A stretch of 52,896 nt of DNA from contig UCMT01000069.1 in the NCBI GenBank assembly GCA_900473795.1, positions 1-52,896 of the forward strand. Direction: 5' to 3'. The notes under the pieces were generated by a model that was not told where the DNA came from, did no database searches, and was given only the letters and a program-made list of their open reading frames with translations. Numbering within the stretch: position 1 is the first letter of the stretch; each line of letters starts with the position of its first letter. Shown one piece after another: positions 43,659 through 52,896 of this stretch. The translations under genes were made by a program, and so were the position numbers. This DNA comes from Hyphomicrobiales bacterium (GTDB lineage Bacteria > Pseudomonadota > Alphaproteobacteria > Rhizobiales > Rhizobiaceae).

Positions 43659-44205
43659 ATTTCAGCGTCGAAATCTCGACCCGGCGGTTGCGGCCGTCCT
43701 CCGGGCTGTCCGGAAAGAGCAGGGCGGTTTCGCCGAAGGCGCGCACGACCAGCCGCCGCGGGGCGATCTTGTAGTGCGAGACCAGATACTGCGTCGCCGA
43801 TGCGGCGCGTGCCCGGCTGAGCTGGAGATTGTTGCCGTCGGTGCCGGTCGCATCCGTATGCCCCCCGATCACGAACCGGTAGGCGGAGAGTTCGCTCGAT
43901 TGCAGCGCCTTGCCGACATTGTCGAGAAGCCGTTGCGCCTGCGGCGTCAACTCGGCGGACCCGAAGTGAAAGTTGACGGCGAGGTTGACCGTTGCCGCGA
44001 GCTTGTCGCCATAGCTGTTGATCGTCTCCAGCTCTTTTGCGCCGACGATCTTCAAGCCGCGTGTCTTCTCCTTCTGCGCCAGGACGGGATCGAGCGAGCG
44101 GACAAGTACATCCGGCGTTGCCGTCGTCAGCACCTCCTGGGCGCTTGCCGCCGATGGAAGAATGCTGAACGTCAACATCACAGCTGTGAAGAGTTTACCG
44201 TGCAT
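43657..44205 (-). CDS. OmpA-family protein
   Basis: A 182-residue exported protein: signal peptide about 1-21 (ending SAASA), a short linker with LVRSLDPVLAQKEKTRGLKI, and a C-terminal OmpA/MotB peptidoglycan-binding domain (about 70-180) with VNFHFGSAELTPQAQRLL, VIGGHTDATGTDGNNLQLSR and GRNRRVEI. It is too short to hold a beta-barrel, so it is a periplasmic or lipidation-free OmpA-domain protein that tethers to the cell wall. GGGGCGG lies just before the ATG at 44205. Confidence 0.9.
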   Translation of the reverse strand: MHGKLFTAVMLTFSILPSAASAQEVLTTATPDVLVRSLDPVLAQKEKTRGLKIVGAKELETINSYGDKLAATVNLAVNFHFGSAELTPQAQRLLDNVGKALQSSELSAYRFVIGGHTDATGTDGNNLQLSRARAASATQYLVSHYKIAPRRLVVRAFGETALLFPDSPEDGRNRRVEISTLK

Positions 44206-44334
44206 CGATCCGCCCCGTGTTTGCCGGGTCATGCAGTAAATCAGTAATGTTTTTCGAAGGATAAGAGCCCATCTATACACCGTCAATTCCCAAGTGGGAC
44301 GCTGGAGTTTCGGCGCATTATGGGATTTGAAAGG

Positions 44335-44370
44335 TTTGCAGGCTTGTTACCGGAGTAACAAGCCTGCAAA
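44335..44370 (-). terminator. Terminator downstream of yceI (15-bp perfect stem)
   Basis: TTTGCAGGCTTGTTA (44335-44349) pairs with its full complement (44356-44370) across CCGGAG. It lies after the minus-strand yceI-like gene; on that strand a pyrimidine-rich stretch follows. The remaining bases around 44206-44404 show nothing else. Confidence 0.72.
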
Positions 44371-44404
44371 TGCCGGAGCGGCGTCCCGCCGAGAGCCGCT
44401 GATC

Positions 44405-44986
44405 CTAATGCTTCTGGCCATTCACCGTCATGTCGAACTGCACGATGTTGGAATAGATCGGCAAGCCTGCAGACATGTTGTAGTGATCGCGATAGATGCC
44501 TCCTTCGATTTGAAAGCTGATGGTCCTGCGATTCCACTTGGTCAATTTTGCGCTGAAGTGCTCGGTTCTGGTCGTGCCCTTCGCCGTCAGCTTGCCCTCG
44601 ATCTCGGCAGTGTCTTCGCCGGTTTGCGTGATCTTTGTCGAGCGGAACACGATTTCGGGATGATTGGCCGTATCGAAAATCGCTGACGAGCGCAGAAACT
44701 TTTCAATGCGCGGCTCGCCGGTCTGCACGGTGTCGGGGAAAAGCGAGAATTCGACCACCGATTTGCGGATGTCCTTGCCGTCCAGCTGGAACGTGCCGGA
44801 AAACTTGCCGAATTTTCCCGAGATGCCGCCACCGCCGGTTTGCGCAACCGAGAAGTTGATCTGCGATGATCCATCGATATCGTATCGCCCGGCTGCGTCA
44901 TCGAGCGAGGGCGCGCGTGCCTCAGCGCTTGTCGCTGCGAGGACCAGCACGCAGGCGGCGAGGCATGGTCCGTAAAATTGTTTCAT
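44405..44986 (-). CDS. YceI-family periplasmic protein
   Basis: A 193-residue exported lipocalin-like protein: signal peptide about 1-24 (ending AEARA), then the YceI beta-barrel with YDIDGSSQINFSV at its start, GKFSGTFQLDG, and HPEIVFRSTKI. The family binds isoprenoid-like lipids in a periplasmic barrel. It overlaps the cytochrome b561 gene by 4 bp (ATGA), the usual partner of YceI, which suggests they act together with a quinone or similar lipid. AAGGA precedes the ATG at 44986. Confidence 0.92.
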   Translation of the reverse strand: MKQFYGPCLAACVLVLAATSAEARAPSLDDAAGRYDIDGSSQINFSVAQTGGGGISGKFGKFSGTFQLDGKDIRKSVVEFSLFPDTVQTGEPRIEKFLRSSAIFDTANHPEIVFRSTKITQTGEDTAEIEGKLTAKGTTRTEHFSAKLTKWNRRTISFQIEGGIYRDHYNMSAGLPIYSNIVQFDMTVNGQKH

Positions 44987-45588
44987 CGATCGGTTCCTTC
45001 CGGCTGTTGATGGGCGTTGGACGCCGCATCCCGCCGGAATATTCCAAGCATCCGCCGTAAAACCACGTCCCGGTGCCAGAAGTGATGCAGGAGAGCGGCG
45101 CCCGCATGCAGGACCACGAGACCGGCCAAGCCGTAGGCGAGCCAGGCATGCGCGTCGCTCCAGAATGTTTCGGCCGCCTCCGACTTTTCCATCGGCAGAT
45201 GCGGAATCAGCACCCGGTTGAAAAACAGGGTCGGAATATTGAGCGTCGAAGTCGAGGCGATCGCCCAGCCGACCAATGGAACGGCGATGGTCAATGCCAG
45301 CAGAAGCGCGTGGGTCACCGACGAGGCGCGCCTTTCCAGGGCGGAAAGGCTGGCAACGGGGGCCGGATGGATATTGGAGAGCCACCAGATGAGGCGGATG
45401 AAGGCCAGCGCCAGCGCCGTCATGCCGAAGGATTTATGCCATTGATAGAGCGAGAACTGCAGCTCTGGATCGATATCCGGCCGGGTCATGACGTAGCCGA
45501 GCGCGATCAGACCCACGATAAGGAGGGCGATCGCCCAGTGGAGGACGATCGCGCCCCATCCGAAAGTATCCTGCCGGTTGCGTAGCAT
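44983..45588 (-). CDS. Cytochrome b561-type diheme membrane protein
   Basis: A 201-residue four-helix cytochrome b561. The heme histidines are visible: WGAIVLHWAIALLI (His in TM1), YQWHKSFGMTALA (TM2), and SDAHAWLAYGL with VVLHAGAALLHHFWHRD (TM4). It transfers electrons across the inner membrane, probably to or from quinones. The gene precedes yceI with a 4-bp overlap, so both are made together. GGAGAT lies 6 nt before the ATG at 45588. Confidence 0.93.
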   Translation of the reverse strand: MLRNRQDTFGWGAIVLHWAIALLIVGLIALGYVMTRPDIDPELQFSLYQWHKSFGMTALALAFIRLIWWLSNIHPAPVASLSALERRASSVTHALLLALTIAVPLVGWAIASTSTLNIPTLFFNRVLIPHLPMEKSEAAETFWSDAHAWLAYGLAGLVVLHAGAALLHHFWHRDVVLRRMLGIFRRDAASNAHQQPEGTDR

Positions 45589-45776
45589 CGTCGATCTCCG
45601 GTTATGCGGTGGCAAAACCAAACCATCGTTCTTTGATGACCGCCGGGCAAGCGGCAGCGTCATCACAGTTTCGATATCGAAGTGTCATGGATCGCTGTTG
45701 CTCAGCGACGCTTTCCTTTGCCTGGCATATTTGCTAGGCCGTTGCCGGGAAACGACTATTGCAGTGAGGAGATCGC

Positions 45777-46547
45777 ATGACGCCCGAAATACGTCCGCTT
45801 GTTGCCGGAAACTGGAAGATGAATGGTCTGCGGGCGTCGCTCGACCAGATCAAGGCGATGGCGGAAGGCGTCAAGGGCGAGCTGTCGGAAAAGGTCGAGA
45901 CCCTGATCTGCCCGCCCGCGACGCTGCTCTATGTCGCGACCGCCCTTTGCGACGACAGCCCGCTTCTGATCGGCGCCCAGGATTGCCACGAAAAGGTCTC
46001 CGGCGCCCATACCGGCGATGTCTCGGCCGAGATGATCGCCGATTGCTTCGGCACCCATGTCATTGTCGGCCATTCCGAGCGCCGCACCGACCATGCCGAG
46101 ACTGACGCGCTGGTTCGGGCAAAGGCCGAGGCTGCCTTTGCCGCCGATCTGGTCGCCATCATCTGCATCGGCGAGACCGGTGACGAGCGCAAGGCAGGCC
46201 AGACCCTGGACGTGCTGAAACGCCAGCTCGCCGGTTCCGTTCCCGACAGCGCCACCGCCGAAAACACCGTCATCGCCTACGAGCCGGTCTGGGCGATCGG
46301 TACCGGCCTGACGCCGACGGCAAAGGATGTCGAGGAAGCGCACGCCTTCCAGCGTTCGGAGCTTGTCGCGCGGTTTGGCGCGGCCGGGGCGAAGATGCGT
46401 ATTCTCTATGGCGGATCGGTCAAGCCGGGCAATGCCAGGGAATTGATGGGCGTCGCCAATGTCGACGGCGCTTTGATCGGAGGCGCGAGCTTGAAAGCCG
46501 ACGACTTCCTCGCCATCTACCGGGCGTACGAAGAATTGACAGCCTAA
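45777..46547 (+). CDS. tpiA: Triosephosphate isomerase
   Basis: A 256-residue TIM-barrel enzyme that interconverts dihydroxyacetone phosphate and glyceraldehyde-3-phosphate. AGNWKMNG (substrate lysine), VIVGHSERR (catalytic His) and [15 protein letters not shown] (catalytic Glu) are all present, as is the phosphate-binding [18 protein letters not shown] lies 6 nt before the ATG. It opens the tpiA-secG-pyrG order found in many alphaproteobacteria. Confidence 0.96.
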   Translation: MTPEIRPLVAGNWKMNGLRASLDQIKAMAEGVKGELSEKVETLICPPATLLYVATALCDDSPLLIGAQDCHEKVSGAHTGDVSAEMIADCFGTHVIVGHSERRTDHAETDALVRAKAEAAFAADLVAIICIGETGDERKAGQTLDVLKRQLAGSVPDSATAENTVIAYEPVWAIGTGLTPTAKDVEEAHAFQRSELVARFGAAGAKMRILYGGSVKPGNARELMGVANVDGALIGGASLKADDFLAIYRAYEELTA

Positions 46548-46750
46548 GCCGGCAGATCGGCGGGCAGGGGCTTTTAATGCGCGGTGGCTTGGTATATGCA
46601 GCCGCCAACACTAATTTTCCCGCGTGGTGCGGGCGCTGAAACCTGCCTTGGTTTCCGTGCGTCCCCCATGCTGGGCGATCACTCGATTGCGCTTCGGTTC
46701 CCGGCTTCCCAAAGCCGGACGCGGCATGATCCAAGGCAGGACTGGACAAA

Positions 46751-47194
46751 ATGCAGACCGTATTGCTTGTCATCTATCTCATGGTTGTGCTGGCGCTGAT
46801 CGGCGTCGTGCTCATTCAGCGTTCCGAAGGCGGCGGTCTCGGCATCGGCGGCGGTTCCGGCTTCATGTCCGCGCGCGGCACGGCCAACGCGCTGACCCGC
46901 ACCACGGCGATCCTTGCTGCCCTCTTCTTCGTCCTGGCTCTGGCCATGGGCATTCTCTCCCGCTACCAGCCGAACGCGACCGACGTTCTCGACCGGATCC
47001 CCGGCACGACCAACAACGGCAAGGGCGTTCTTGATTCGCTCGGCGGCGGCACGACCCCGCCGGCCGGCGAGACTCCCGCGCAGTCCGGCGCAACCACTCA
47101 GACTCCGGCGACCGAGACCCCTGCGACGCAGACCCCGGCAACGACCGAGACCAAGCCTGCCACATCCAGCTCGGATGTTCCGACCGGCCAGTAA
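46751..47194 (+). CDS. secG: Preprotein translocase subunit SecG
   Basis: A 147-residue SecG. It has two membrane helices (about 4-22 and 51-72) and the conserved ALIGVVLIQRSEGGGLGIG loop with GFMSARGTANALTRTTAILA. The C-terminal third is a low-complexity Thr/Pro/Ala tail, longer than in E. coli (110 aa). SecG assists SecYE-driven export at the inner membrane. It lies between tpiA and pyrG and is followed by its own terminator. Confidence 0.94.
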   Translation: MQTVLLVIYLMVVLALIGVVLIQRSEGGGLGIGGGSGFMSARGTANALTRTTAILAALFFVLALAMGILSRYQPNATDVLDRIPGTTNNGKGVLDSLGGGTTPPAGETPAQSGATTQTPATETPATQTPATTETKPATSSSDVPTGQ

Positions 47195-47215
47195 GGCCGA
47201 TGCAAGATTCAACCG

Positions 47216-47249
47216 CCGGCGGAAGCCAGTCTTCCGCCGGTTTTCTTTT
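47216..47249 (+). terminator. secG intrinsic terminator
   Basis: CCGGCGGAAG (47216-47225) pairs with CTTCCGCCGG (47231-47240) across CCAGT, followed by TTTTCTTTT. It separates secG from pyrG. Confidence 0.9.
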
Positions 47250-47279
47250 GTTTGGATTCTGCCGCCTTAAGCCTTTTGA

Positions 47280-48977
<1,698 letters not shown>

Positions 48978-49041
48978 CGATTGCGGAAGGCCGGTCATAG
49001 CGCCGGCCGCTGATCGCCATGTGGAACCGCGTTCAACACCT

Positions 49042-49077
49042 AACCCGCTTGCAACAGACCGTTGCGAGCGGGTTTTT
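49042..49077 (+). terminator. pyrG intrinsic terminator
   Basis: AACCCGCT-T-GCAAC (49042-49055) pairs with GTTGC-G-AGCGGGTT (49061-49074, one T-G wobble), followed by five T. The lower-GC accessory block begins just after it. Confidence 0.88.
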
Positions 49078-49278
49078 CCGTCAGGATATTCTGTTGAGGT
49101 ATCTTGGGGGAGTGTCGCTGCAAAAGACCGATTTGGAAGCGGTGCGTAATGCCTGATTTATACGCCGCTTAGCTTTGTCGGGAAGCGTGGCTGGTCATGA
49201 GTGACGGGAATGCTATGATCTTCAGCGATGCACTCTGGGGAGGACGTCGCGCATCGCCATCAACAGCAAAATACAACA

Positions 49279-49974
49279 ATGCATATCGTAATTGTTTCCG
49301 GTTTTATGACTGACTCCGAACTTTGGGATGATGTCTTGCCCTCACTTCAAGCGTTGGGGTCGGTCACCCATGCCGATGTGAGCCGCGCGGCGACCATCCG
49401 CGAAATGGCCCAGCACGTTCTTGCAGATGCGCCGGAGCATTTCGCGATAATCGGGTTTTCTATGGGCGGCTATGTTGCACGAGAAGTCGTGCGCCTCGCG
49501 CCGGAGCGTGTTCAGGCGCTCGTTCTCGTCGCAACCTCGGCCCGTGCTGATACCCCTGTGCAAGCAAGGCGTAAAATGGCCTCGGTCAAAGCCGTGAACC
49601 CTCTTCGGTTTCACGGCCTCAGCCGGACGGCCGTGCTCGGCTCCCTGCATCCAGATCGCGCCGGGGACGAACCCATGATTGAGCGCGTGCGAGCGATGAG
49701 CGAACGGGTTGGAGCAGAGGTATTCATGCGACATGCCGCACAGGTGCGAGAAAGCGATCTTGATCATTTAGCCGCCATTCACTGCCCGACACTCATTGTC
49801 GCGGGTGATGGAGATGGCCTGCGCAGTCTCGATGAAGCTAGAGAGCTAAGGGACGGGATTGAGGGAGCAACGCTGACCATGGTTGAAAAATCAGGCCACA
49901 TGATCCCGATTGAGCAGCCGGAGAAGTTGGCTGCCGCCGTCGCTCCCTGGCTCCGTCGTCAAGAGCTGACATAA
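49279..49974 (+). CDS. Alpha/beta hydrolase
   Basis: A 231-residue cytoplasmic alpha/beta hydrolase: HIVIVSGFMTDSELWDDVLP at the start, nucleophile elbow IIGFSMGGYVAREV (Ser), acid loop TLIVAGDGDGLRS (Asp) and KSGHMIPIEQPEKLA (His). The substrate is unknown. Neither the ATG at 49279 nor an in-frame ATG at 49228 has a good ribosome binding site. Codon use and base composition are less GC-biased than in the core genes upstream. It ends one base from the LysR gene stop, in convergent orientation. Confidence 0.85.
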   Translation: MHIVIVSGFMTDSELWDDVLPSLQALGSVTHADVSRAATIREMAQHVLADAPEHFAIIGFSMGGYVAREVVRLAPERVQALVLVATSARADTPVQARRKMASVKAVNPLRFHGLSRTAVLGSLHPDRAGDEPMIERVRAMSERVGAEVFMRHAAQVRESDLDHLAAIHCPTLIVAGDGDGLRSLDEARELRDGIEGATLTMVEKSGHMIPIEQPEKLAAAVAPWLRRQELT

Positions 49975-50832
49975 TCAAGACCCCATGTGCGACAGATCAC
50001 GTCTCAGCGTATCATAGAGGTGGTCAACAGCCGCACCGTCAGACATCGGGTTTCGAACAATCCCGATTTCCAGGTCGTCGAGCGTTGGAAGCCCTTCGTT
50101 TTCCCCTATTATCCTCAGCGTGTCCGGCACGCTGCATAACGCCAACGCGGCTACGGAAAGTCCGGTCTGAACGATTGTCACCAAGCCAAGCAGGCTGGGA
50201 CTTGAATAAGTGCACCGATAGGCGCGGTCATTGTCGGCGAGTGCGCGGAGAACATGGGCGCGTGCGGTAGAGTTTTCGAACAATGCGACAGGTAGCGGAT
50301 CAGTTTCCCAGGCCATATGCGTCAAAGACGAAACCCATACCAACCGTTCACGCCTCAATATCTCTATTGGCTGGTTCGCTTTGCGGGTGACGATTGCCAG
50401 ATCGACGCGGTTTTCGCGAATGGCCGCATTGAGTTTGTCGCTTGGTTCGCAGACGAGGTCGACAGCAATCTGCGAATGTTCGTTTGCAAACCGTCTCAGG
50501 ACTTGGGGAAGCAAGGATGCCGCGTAATCATCAGGAACACCGAGACGAACGCTGCCAACATCCGACTTCCCTGTAACGCTGGTCCACGCCTCATCAGATA
50601 GCTTCAGAAGCCGGCGTGCATAGGCCAGGAGATCATTGCCGACCGCATTCGGAATGACTGCCTTGGGAGTCCGGACGAGAAGCTGTTTCCCGATGGATTG
50701 CTCCAATCGCTGCATCTGCATACTGACGGCGGACTGGCTGCGCCCGACGCGCGGGGCTGCGTTCGTGAAGCTCCCGGTCTCGGCGACGGCGACGAAGGTG
50801 CTCAGCAGCTCTAGGTCAAAGATTTTGTTCAT
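49975..50832 (-). CDS. LysR-family transcriptional regulator
   Basis: A 285-residue regulator. The N-terminal winged HTH (about 5-62) reads LELLSTFVAVAETGSFTNAA, then RVGRSQSAVSMQMQRLEQSI; the C-terminal periplasmic-binding-protein-like effector domain (about 90-280) follows. LysR proteins often regulate a divergent transporter, and here a LysE gene diverges 168 bp away. A 7-bp inverted repeat with a 12-bp spacer, 17 bp upstream of its start, is a likely binding site. An upstream in-frame extension of 50 residues is unlikely. Confidence 0.9.
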   Translation of the reverse strand: MNKIFDLELLSTFVAVAETGSFTNAAPRVGRSQSAVSMQMQRLEQSIGKQLLVRTPKAVIPNAVGNDLLAYARRLLKLSDEAWTSVTGKSDVGSVRLGVPDDYAASLLPQVLRRFANEHSQIAVDLVCEPSDKLNAAIRENRVDLAIVTRKANQPIEILRRERLVWVSSLTHMAWETDPLPVALFENSTARAHVLRALADNDRAYRCTYSSPSLLGLVTIVQTGLSVAALALCSVPDTLRIIGENEGLPTLDDLEIGIVRNPMSDGAAVDHLYDTLRRDLSHMGS

Positions 50833-50848
50833 GGCGCTATCAGCATAT

Positions 50849-50874
50849 CGAATAGGGCTCTCCAAATCTATTCG
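50849..50874. promoter_or_regulatory. Candidate LysR-type operator
   Basis: CGAATAG (50849-50855) and CTATTCG (50868-50874) form a perfect dyad with a 12-bp spacer, in the lysR-lysE divergent region 17 bp from the lysR start. Spacing and place fit a LysR recognition box that also controls lysR itself. Confidence 0.5.
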
Positions 50875-51000
50875 TTTGATTGGTGGCTGCGCATTCGCAA
50901 GGATGGGGGCGGACCTGATTGGAGACCCAGCGATCCTTTTGCTCAAGCCAGACTGGAGCGAAAGCAGCTGAGATGCAAACAAACTGGGCGAGGCGTGGCT

Positions 51001-51612
51001 GTGACTGTGAGTTGGATTTTATCTGTGATCTTCTTTTCCGTGGCTTCTTCCGGCTCGCCTGGACCGAACAACATGCTTCTGACGACAACCGGCGCAAACT
51101 ACGGCTTCGGGCGTTCGTTACCGCACGTCTTTGGCACGGGCGTTGGCATCTGTATCATCTTTCTGGGACTTGGTGTGTTTGGCAGCCAATTGTTGGAGAA
51201 TGAGACCTTTCGGAACGTGCTGAAGTGGGGTGGCGTCGTTTACCTCGCTTGGCTCGCTTTTAAGATCGCCACGAGCCGTCCCAGCGCAGCATCCCAAGGA
51301 GATGCGGATAGCGCCCAACCCCTGACCTTCGTTCAGGCAGTGCTGTTTCAAGCGCTCAATCCGAAGGTCTGGTTGGGTGGCGCAAGTGGTATCCTGACCT
51401 ACGGCGCGGTGTCTGACGGGTGGAGCGCCCTGGCGATGAGCGTCGCATTCGCGCTTGTGTTCGCATCGGTCAGCATGCCCTGCGGTGCAAGCTGGGCGTT
51501 GATGGGCGCATCGGCCCGACACGTGCTGCGTTCGAACCGCTCTTTGAGGATATTCAACATCGCGATGGCGATCTTGCTTCTGGCCTCGCTCGTTCCGGTG
51601 GTGCTGAACTGA
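51001..51612 (+). CDS. LysE-family amino-acid exporter
   Basis: A 203-residue inner-membrane exporter with about six helices. ILSVIFFSVASSGSPGPNNM contains the family SPGPNN motif; FQALNPKVWLGG matches the conserved NPK motif. LysE/RhtB members export basic or other amino acids and are often controlled by a divergent LysR gene, as here. I chose GTG at 51001 with GAGG 7 nt upstream; GTG at 50995 is also possible. It is followed by about 250 bp with no gene I can support (51613-51866). Confidence 0.9.
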   Translation: MTVSWILSVIFFSVASSGSPGPNNMLLTTTGANYGFGRSLPHVFGTGVGICIIFLGLGVFGSQLLENETFRNVLKWGGVVYLAWLAFKIATSRPSAASQGDADSAQPLTFVQAVLFQALNPKVWLGGASGILTYGAVSDGWSALAMSVAFALVFASVSMPCGASWALMGASARHVLRSNRSLRIFNIAMAILLLASLVPVVLN

Positions 51613-51866
51613 TGGGGCGTAAAACAAAAACTCGATCAGCGCAGGCAATTTGGCCGCTCTCCTTGCCCTACGCCAAACCGGCTCCAAGCTTGACGGCAAT
51701 GCCTCGAGCACAGCGCGATGGTGGGGCAGCAATCGCGATTTGATGAGCTGGGAAATGTTGGCGTCGGAGGATCGTGTGTCGCTTACGTCGATGGCAATCT
51801 GTCGTACGAATTTCCTCAAACCGTCTTGACCCGGCCATCAGCCGCTAGCAACACTATGGAGTTAAA

Positions 51867-52571
51867 ATGAAAACCATCGGTATAGTTGGGGGTGTCGCTT
51901 GGCCCAGCTCGATCATTTACTATCAGACCATCAATGAACTGATAGCGAAGCGAATGGGCGGAAGCGGTCGGCATTGTGCAAAGCTGGTAATGGCCCAGAC
52001 AGACTTCGATGAAGTCGAACGTAGACAGGTTGAAGGCCGATGGGATTTGGTCGGAGGATTGATCGCTGAAGAGGCCAACAAGCTAAAGGCGGCCGGAGCG
52101 GATTTCTACATCGTAGCCTGTAACACGGTCCATACAGCGGCTGATGTGTTTGAGGCACGGGTTGACCTGCCGTTTATTCATATCGTCGATCCAGCAGCTG
52201 AGCAGGCACTGGCTAGCGGGTTCAAAACAGTCGGATTGCTTGGCAGCAGGTATACGATGACAGGAACGTATTTTATTGACCGGCTGAAGGATCGATATGG
52301 CCTGAAGGTGCTTGTCGCAGAAGGTGAGCATGAAGCGAATGTTCACAGTGCTCTCTACGAGGAACTGACCAAAGGAGTCTTCCGGCCTGAAACGCGGGTC
52401 AAGTTCAAGGCTGCCCTGGAATCTCTGGCGAGCCGAGGCGCGGAGGTCATTATTCTGGGCTGCACCGAATTTGGCATGCTCATTAAGGCAGAGGACAGCC
52501 CGGTCCCCTTGATCGACACAACAATTGCTCACGCCGAGGCAGCAGTCGAGAAGGCACTGCATTCTGATTGA
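51867..52571 (+). CDS. Aspartate/glutamate racemase-family protein
   Basis: A 234-residue cofactor-independent racemase of the Asp/Glu family. The two catalytic cysteines sit in IVACNTVHTAAD and IILGCTEFGML, with the opening KTIGIVGGVAWPSSIIYY. The protein racemises aspartate or glutamate, or a related amino or hydantoin substrate. GGAG lies 5 nt before the ATG. It shares direction with LysE and follows it in the accessory block, so it may supply or recycle an amino acid handled by that exporter. Confidence 0.9.
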   Translation: MKTIGIVGGVAWPSSIIYYQTINELIAKRMGGSGRHCAKLVMAQTDFDEVERRQVEGRWDLVGGLIAEEANKLKAAGADFYIVACNTVHTAADVFEARVDLPFIHIVDPAAEQALASGFKTVGLLGSRYTMTGTYFIDRLKDRYGLKVLVAEGEHEANVHSALYEELTKGVFRPETRVKFKAALESLASRGAEVIILGCTEFGMLIKAEDSPVPLIDTTIAHAEAAVEKALHSD

Positions 52572-52608
52572 ACTCAACGTCAGCAGTCGTGGAGACGGCG
52601 TGGTATAG

Positions 52609-52725
52609 GAGCGACAGACGCGGTGGCTTAAGCTTGCCCTTTACCTGTCGCGCCCGGCGCTGAAGAAAGCGTTTAATCGGATCACGGGCGGCATTTTCGT
52701 CGGTTTTGCTGCGATGCTGGTCTGA
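52609..52725 (+). pseudogene. C-terminal fragment of a LysE/RhtB-type transporter
   Basis: In the frame ending at the stop codon 52723-52725 the sequence reads RWLKLALYLSRPALKKAFNR followed by ITGGIFVGFAAMLV. This is the characteristic last loop and helix of a LysE/RhtB exporter. A stop codon lies just upstream (52606-52608) and no start exists, so it is a remnant. It is not a piece of the intact LysE gene 1 kb upstream, whose C terminus differs. The last 170 bp of the window (52726-52896) hold no gene I can support. Confidence 0.72.
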
Positions 52726-52896
52726 ACGCGACTCCGGGAAAACATCCCCGCATATCCCCGCCTGGAAAACCTGTGCCATGATCATGGCGTCCTGTCACGG
52801 ATACACCGCAAGACGTTGGCGGCGAGGCAGGGCTGGCGCTCCACGGGAAGCCTCGTGGCCTTCGGCAAGAAGGCCGCGAACGTCAGGCGGACCGGA

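Noticed and set aside
51612..51819. Possible minus-strand gene between lysE and the racemase
   Set aside because: The frame is open for about 70 codons, but it has no clear start and resembles no family I know.
52726..52896. Possible gene running off the right edge
   Set aside because: A + strand frame stays open but has no start codon and no recognisable motif, so it cannot be supported.

Overview
The window looks like an ordinary chromosomal segment from an alphaproteobacterium of the family Rhizobiaceae (Rhizobium/Agrobacterium/Ensifer/Neorhizobium group). The evidence is high-GC coding sequence, frequent GTG/TTG starts with GAGG-type ribosome binding sites, a tpiA-secG-pyrG block, a hisI/folE/Fe-S scaffold/yidD/thrS block, several alphaproteobacterial families of unknown function (DUF1489, DUF599, DUF2336, PAS_5, BTLCP) and two hairpin-rich intergenic repeats of a kind I associate with rhizobia. 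The genus cannot be fixed from the sequence alone.

Layout. 0-5 kb: the 5' part of a glutathione-dependent formaldehyde dehydrogenase gene, an XRE regulator, a drug/metabolite exporter, an unknown protein, a membrane metalloprotease with an extra N-terminal domain, and lipB. 5-12.4 kb: tRNA-Leu(GAG), a deformylase-like protein that has lost key metal ligands, mgtE behind a structured leader, a MerR regulator, three membrane proteins, sdaA and a DUF1489 gene. 12.4-19.6 kb: cell-envelope and signalling genes (D,D-carboxypeptidase with SPOR domain, BTLCP cysteine protease, tandem PilZ, PAS_5, rhomboid) with a 640-bp gene-free AT-rich gap, a double-hairpin repeat and a candidate small RNA. 19.8-31.8 kb: CBS protein, patatin, hisI-folE, Fe-S scaffold, yidD, thrS, an acyltransferase, a nitroreductase/flavin reductase pair, a degenerate CitE-like protein and a DUF2336 protein.

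31.7-36.6 kb: a decayed tetR remnant divergent from an intact dehydrogenase, a small lipoprotein candidate, a GNAT acetyltransferase, a rhizobial-type repeat and parE. 37.8-43.6 kb: the most interesting unit, a compact operon of a HAD-UbiA fusion, a DprE1-like FAD oxidase, a small SMR-like membrane protein, an extended SDR and a class III aminotransferase. Start and stop codons overlap at two or three of its junctions. It resembles the mycobacterial decaprenyl-phosphoryl-arabinose pathway, but with a different second oxidoreductase and an added aminotransferase. I infer that it makes and exports a polyprenyl-phosphate-linked sugar, possibly an amino sugar.

43.6-49.1 kb: an OmpA-like protein, a yceI/cytochrome b561 pair, and tpiA, secG, pyrG. 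49.1-52.9 kb: a visibly less GC-rich block (alpha/beta hydrolase, divergent LysR/LysE pair, Asp/Glu racemase) that sits where kdsA and eno usually follow pyrG in related genomes. It ends in a C-terminal fragment of a second LysE-type transporter, which suggests an accessory insertion. No intact insertion sequence, prophage or CRISPR array was seen.
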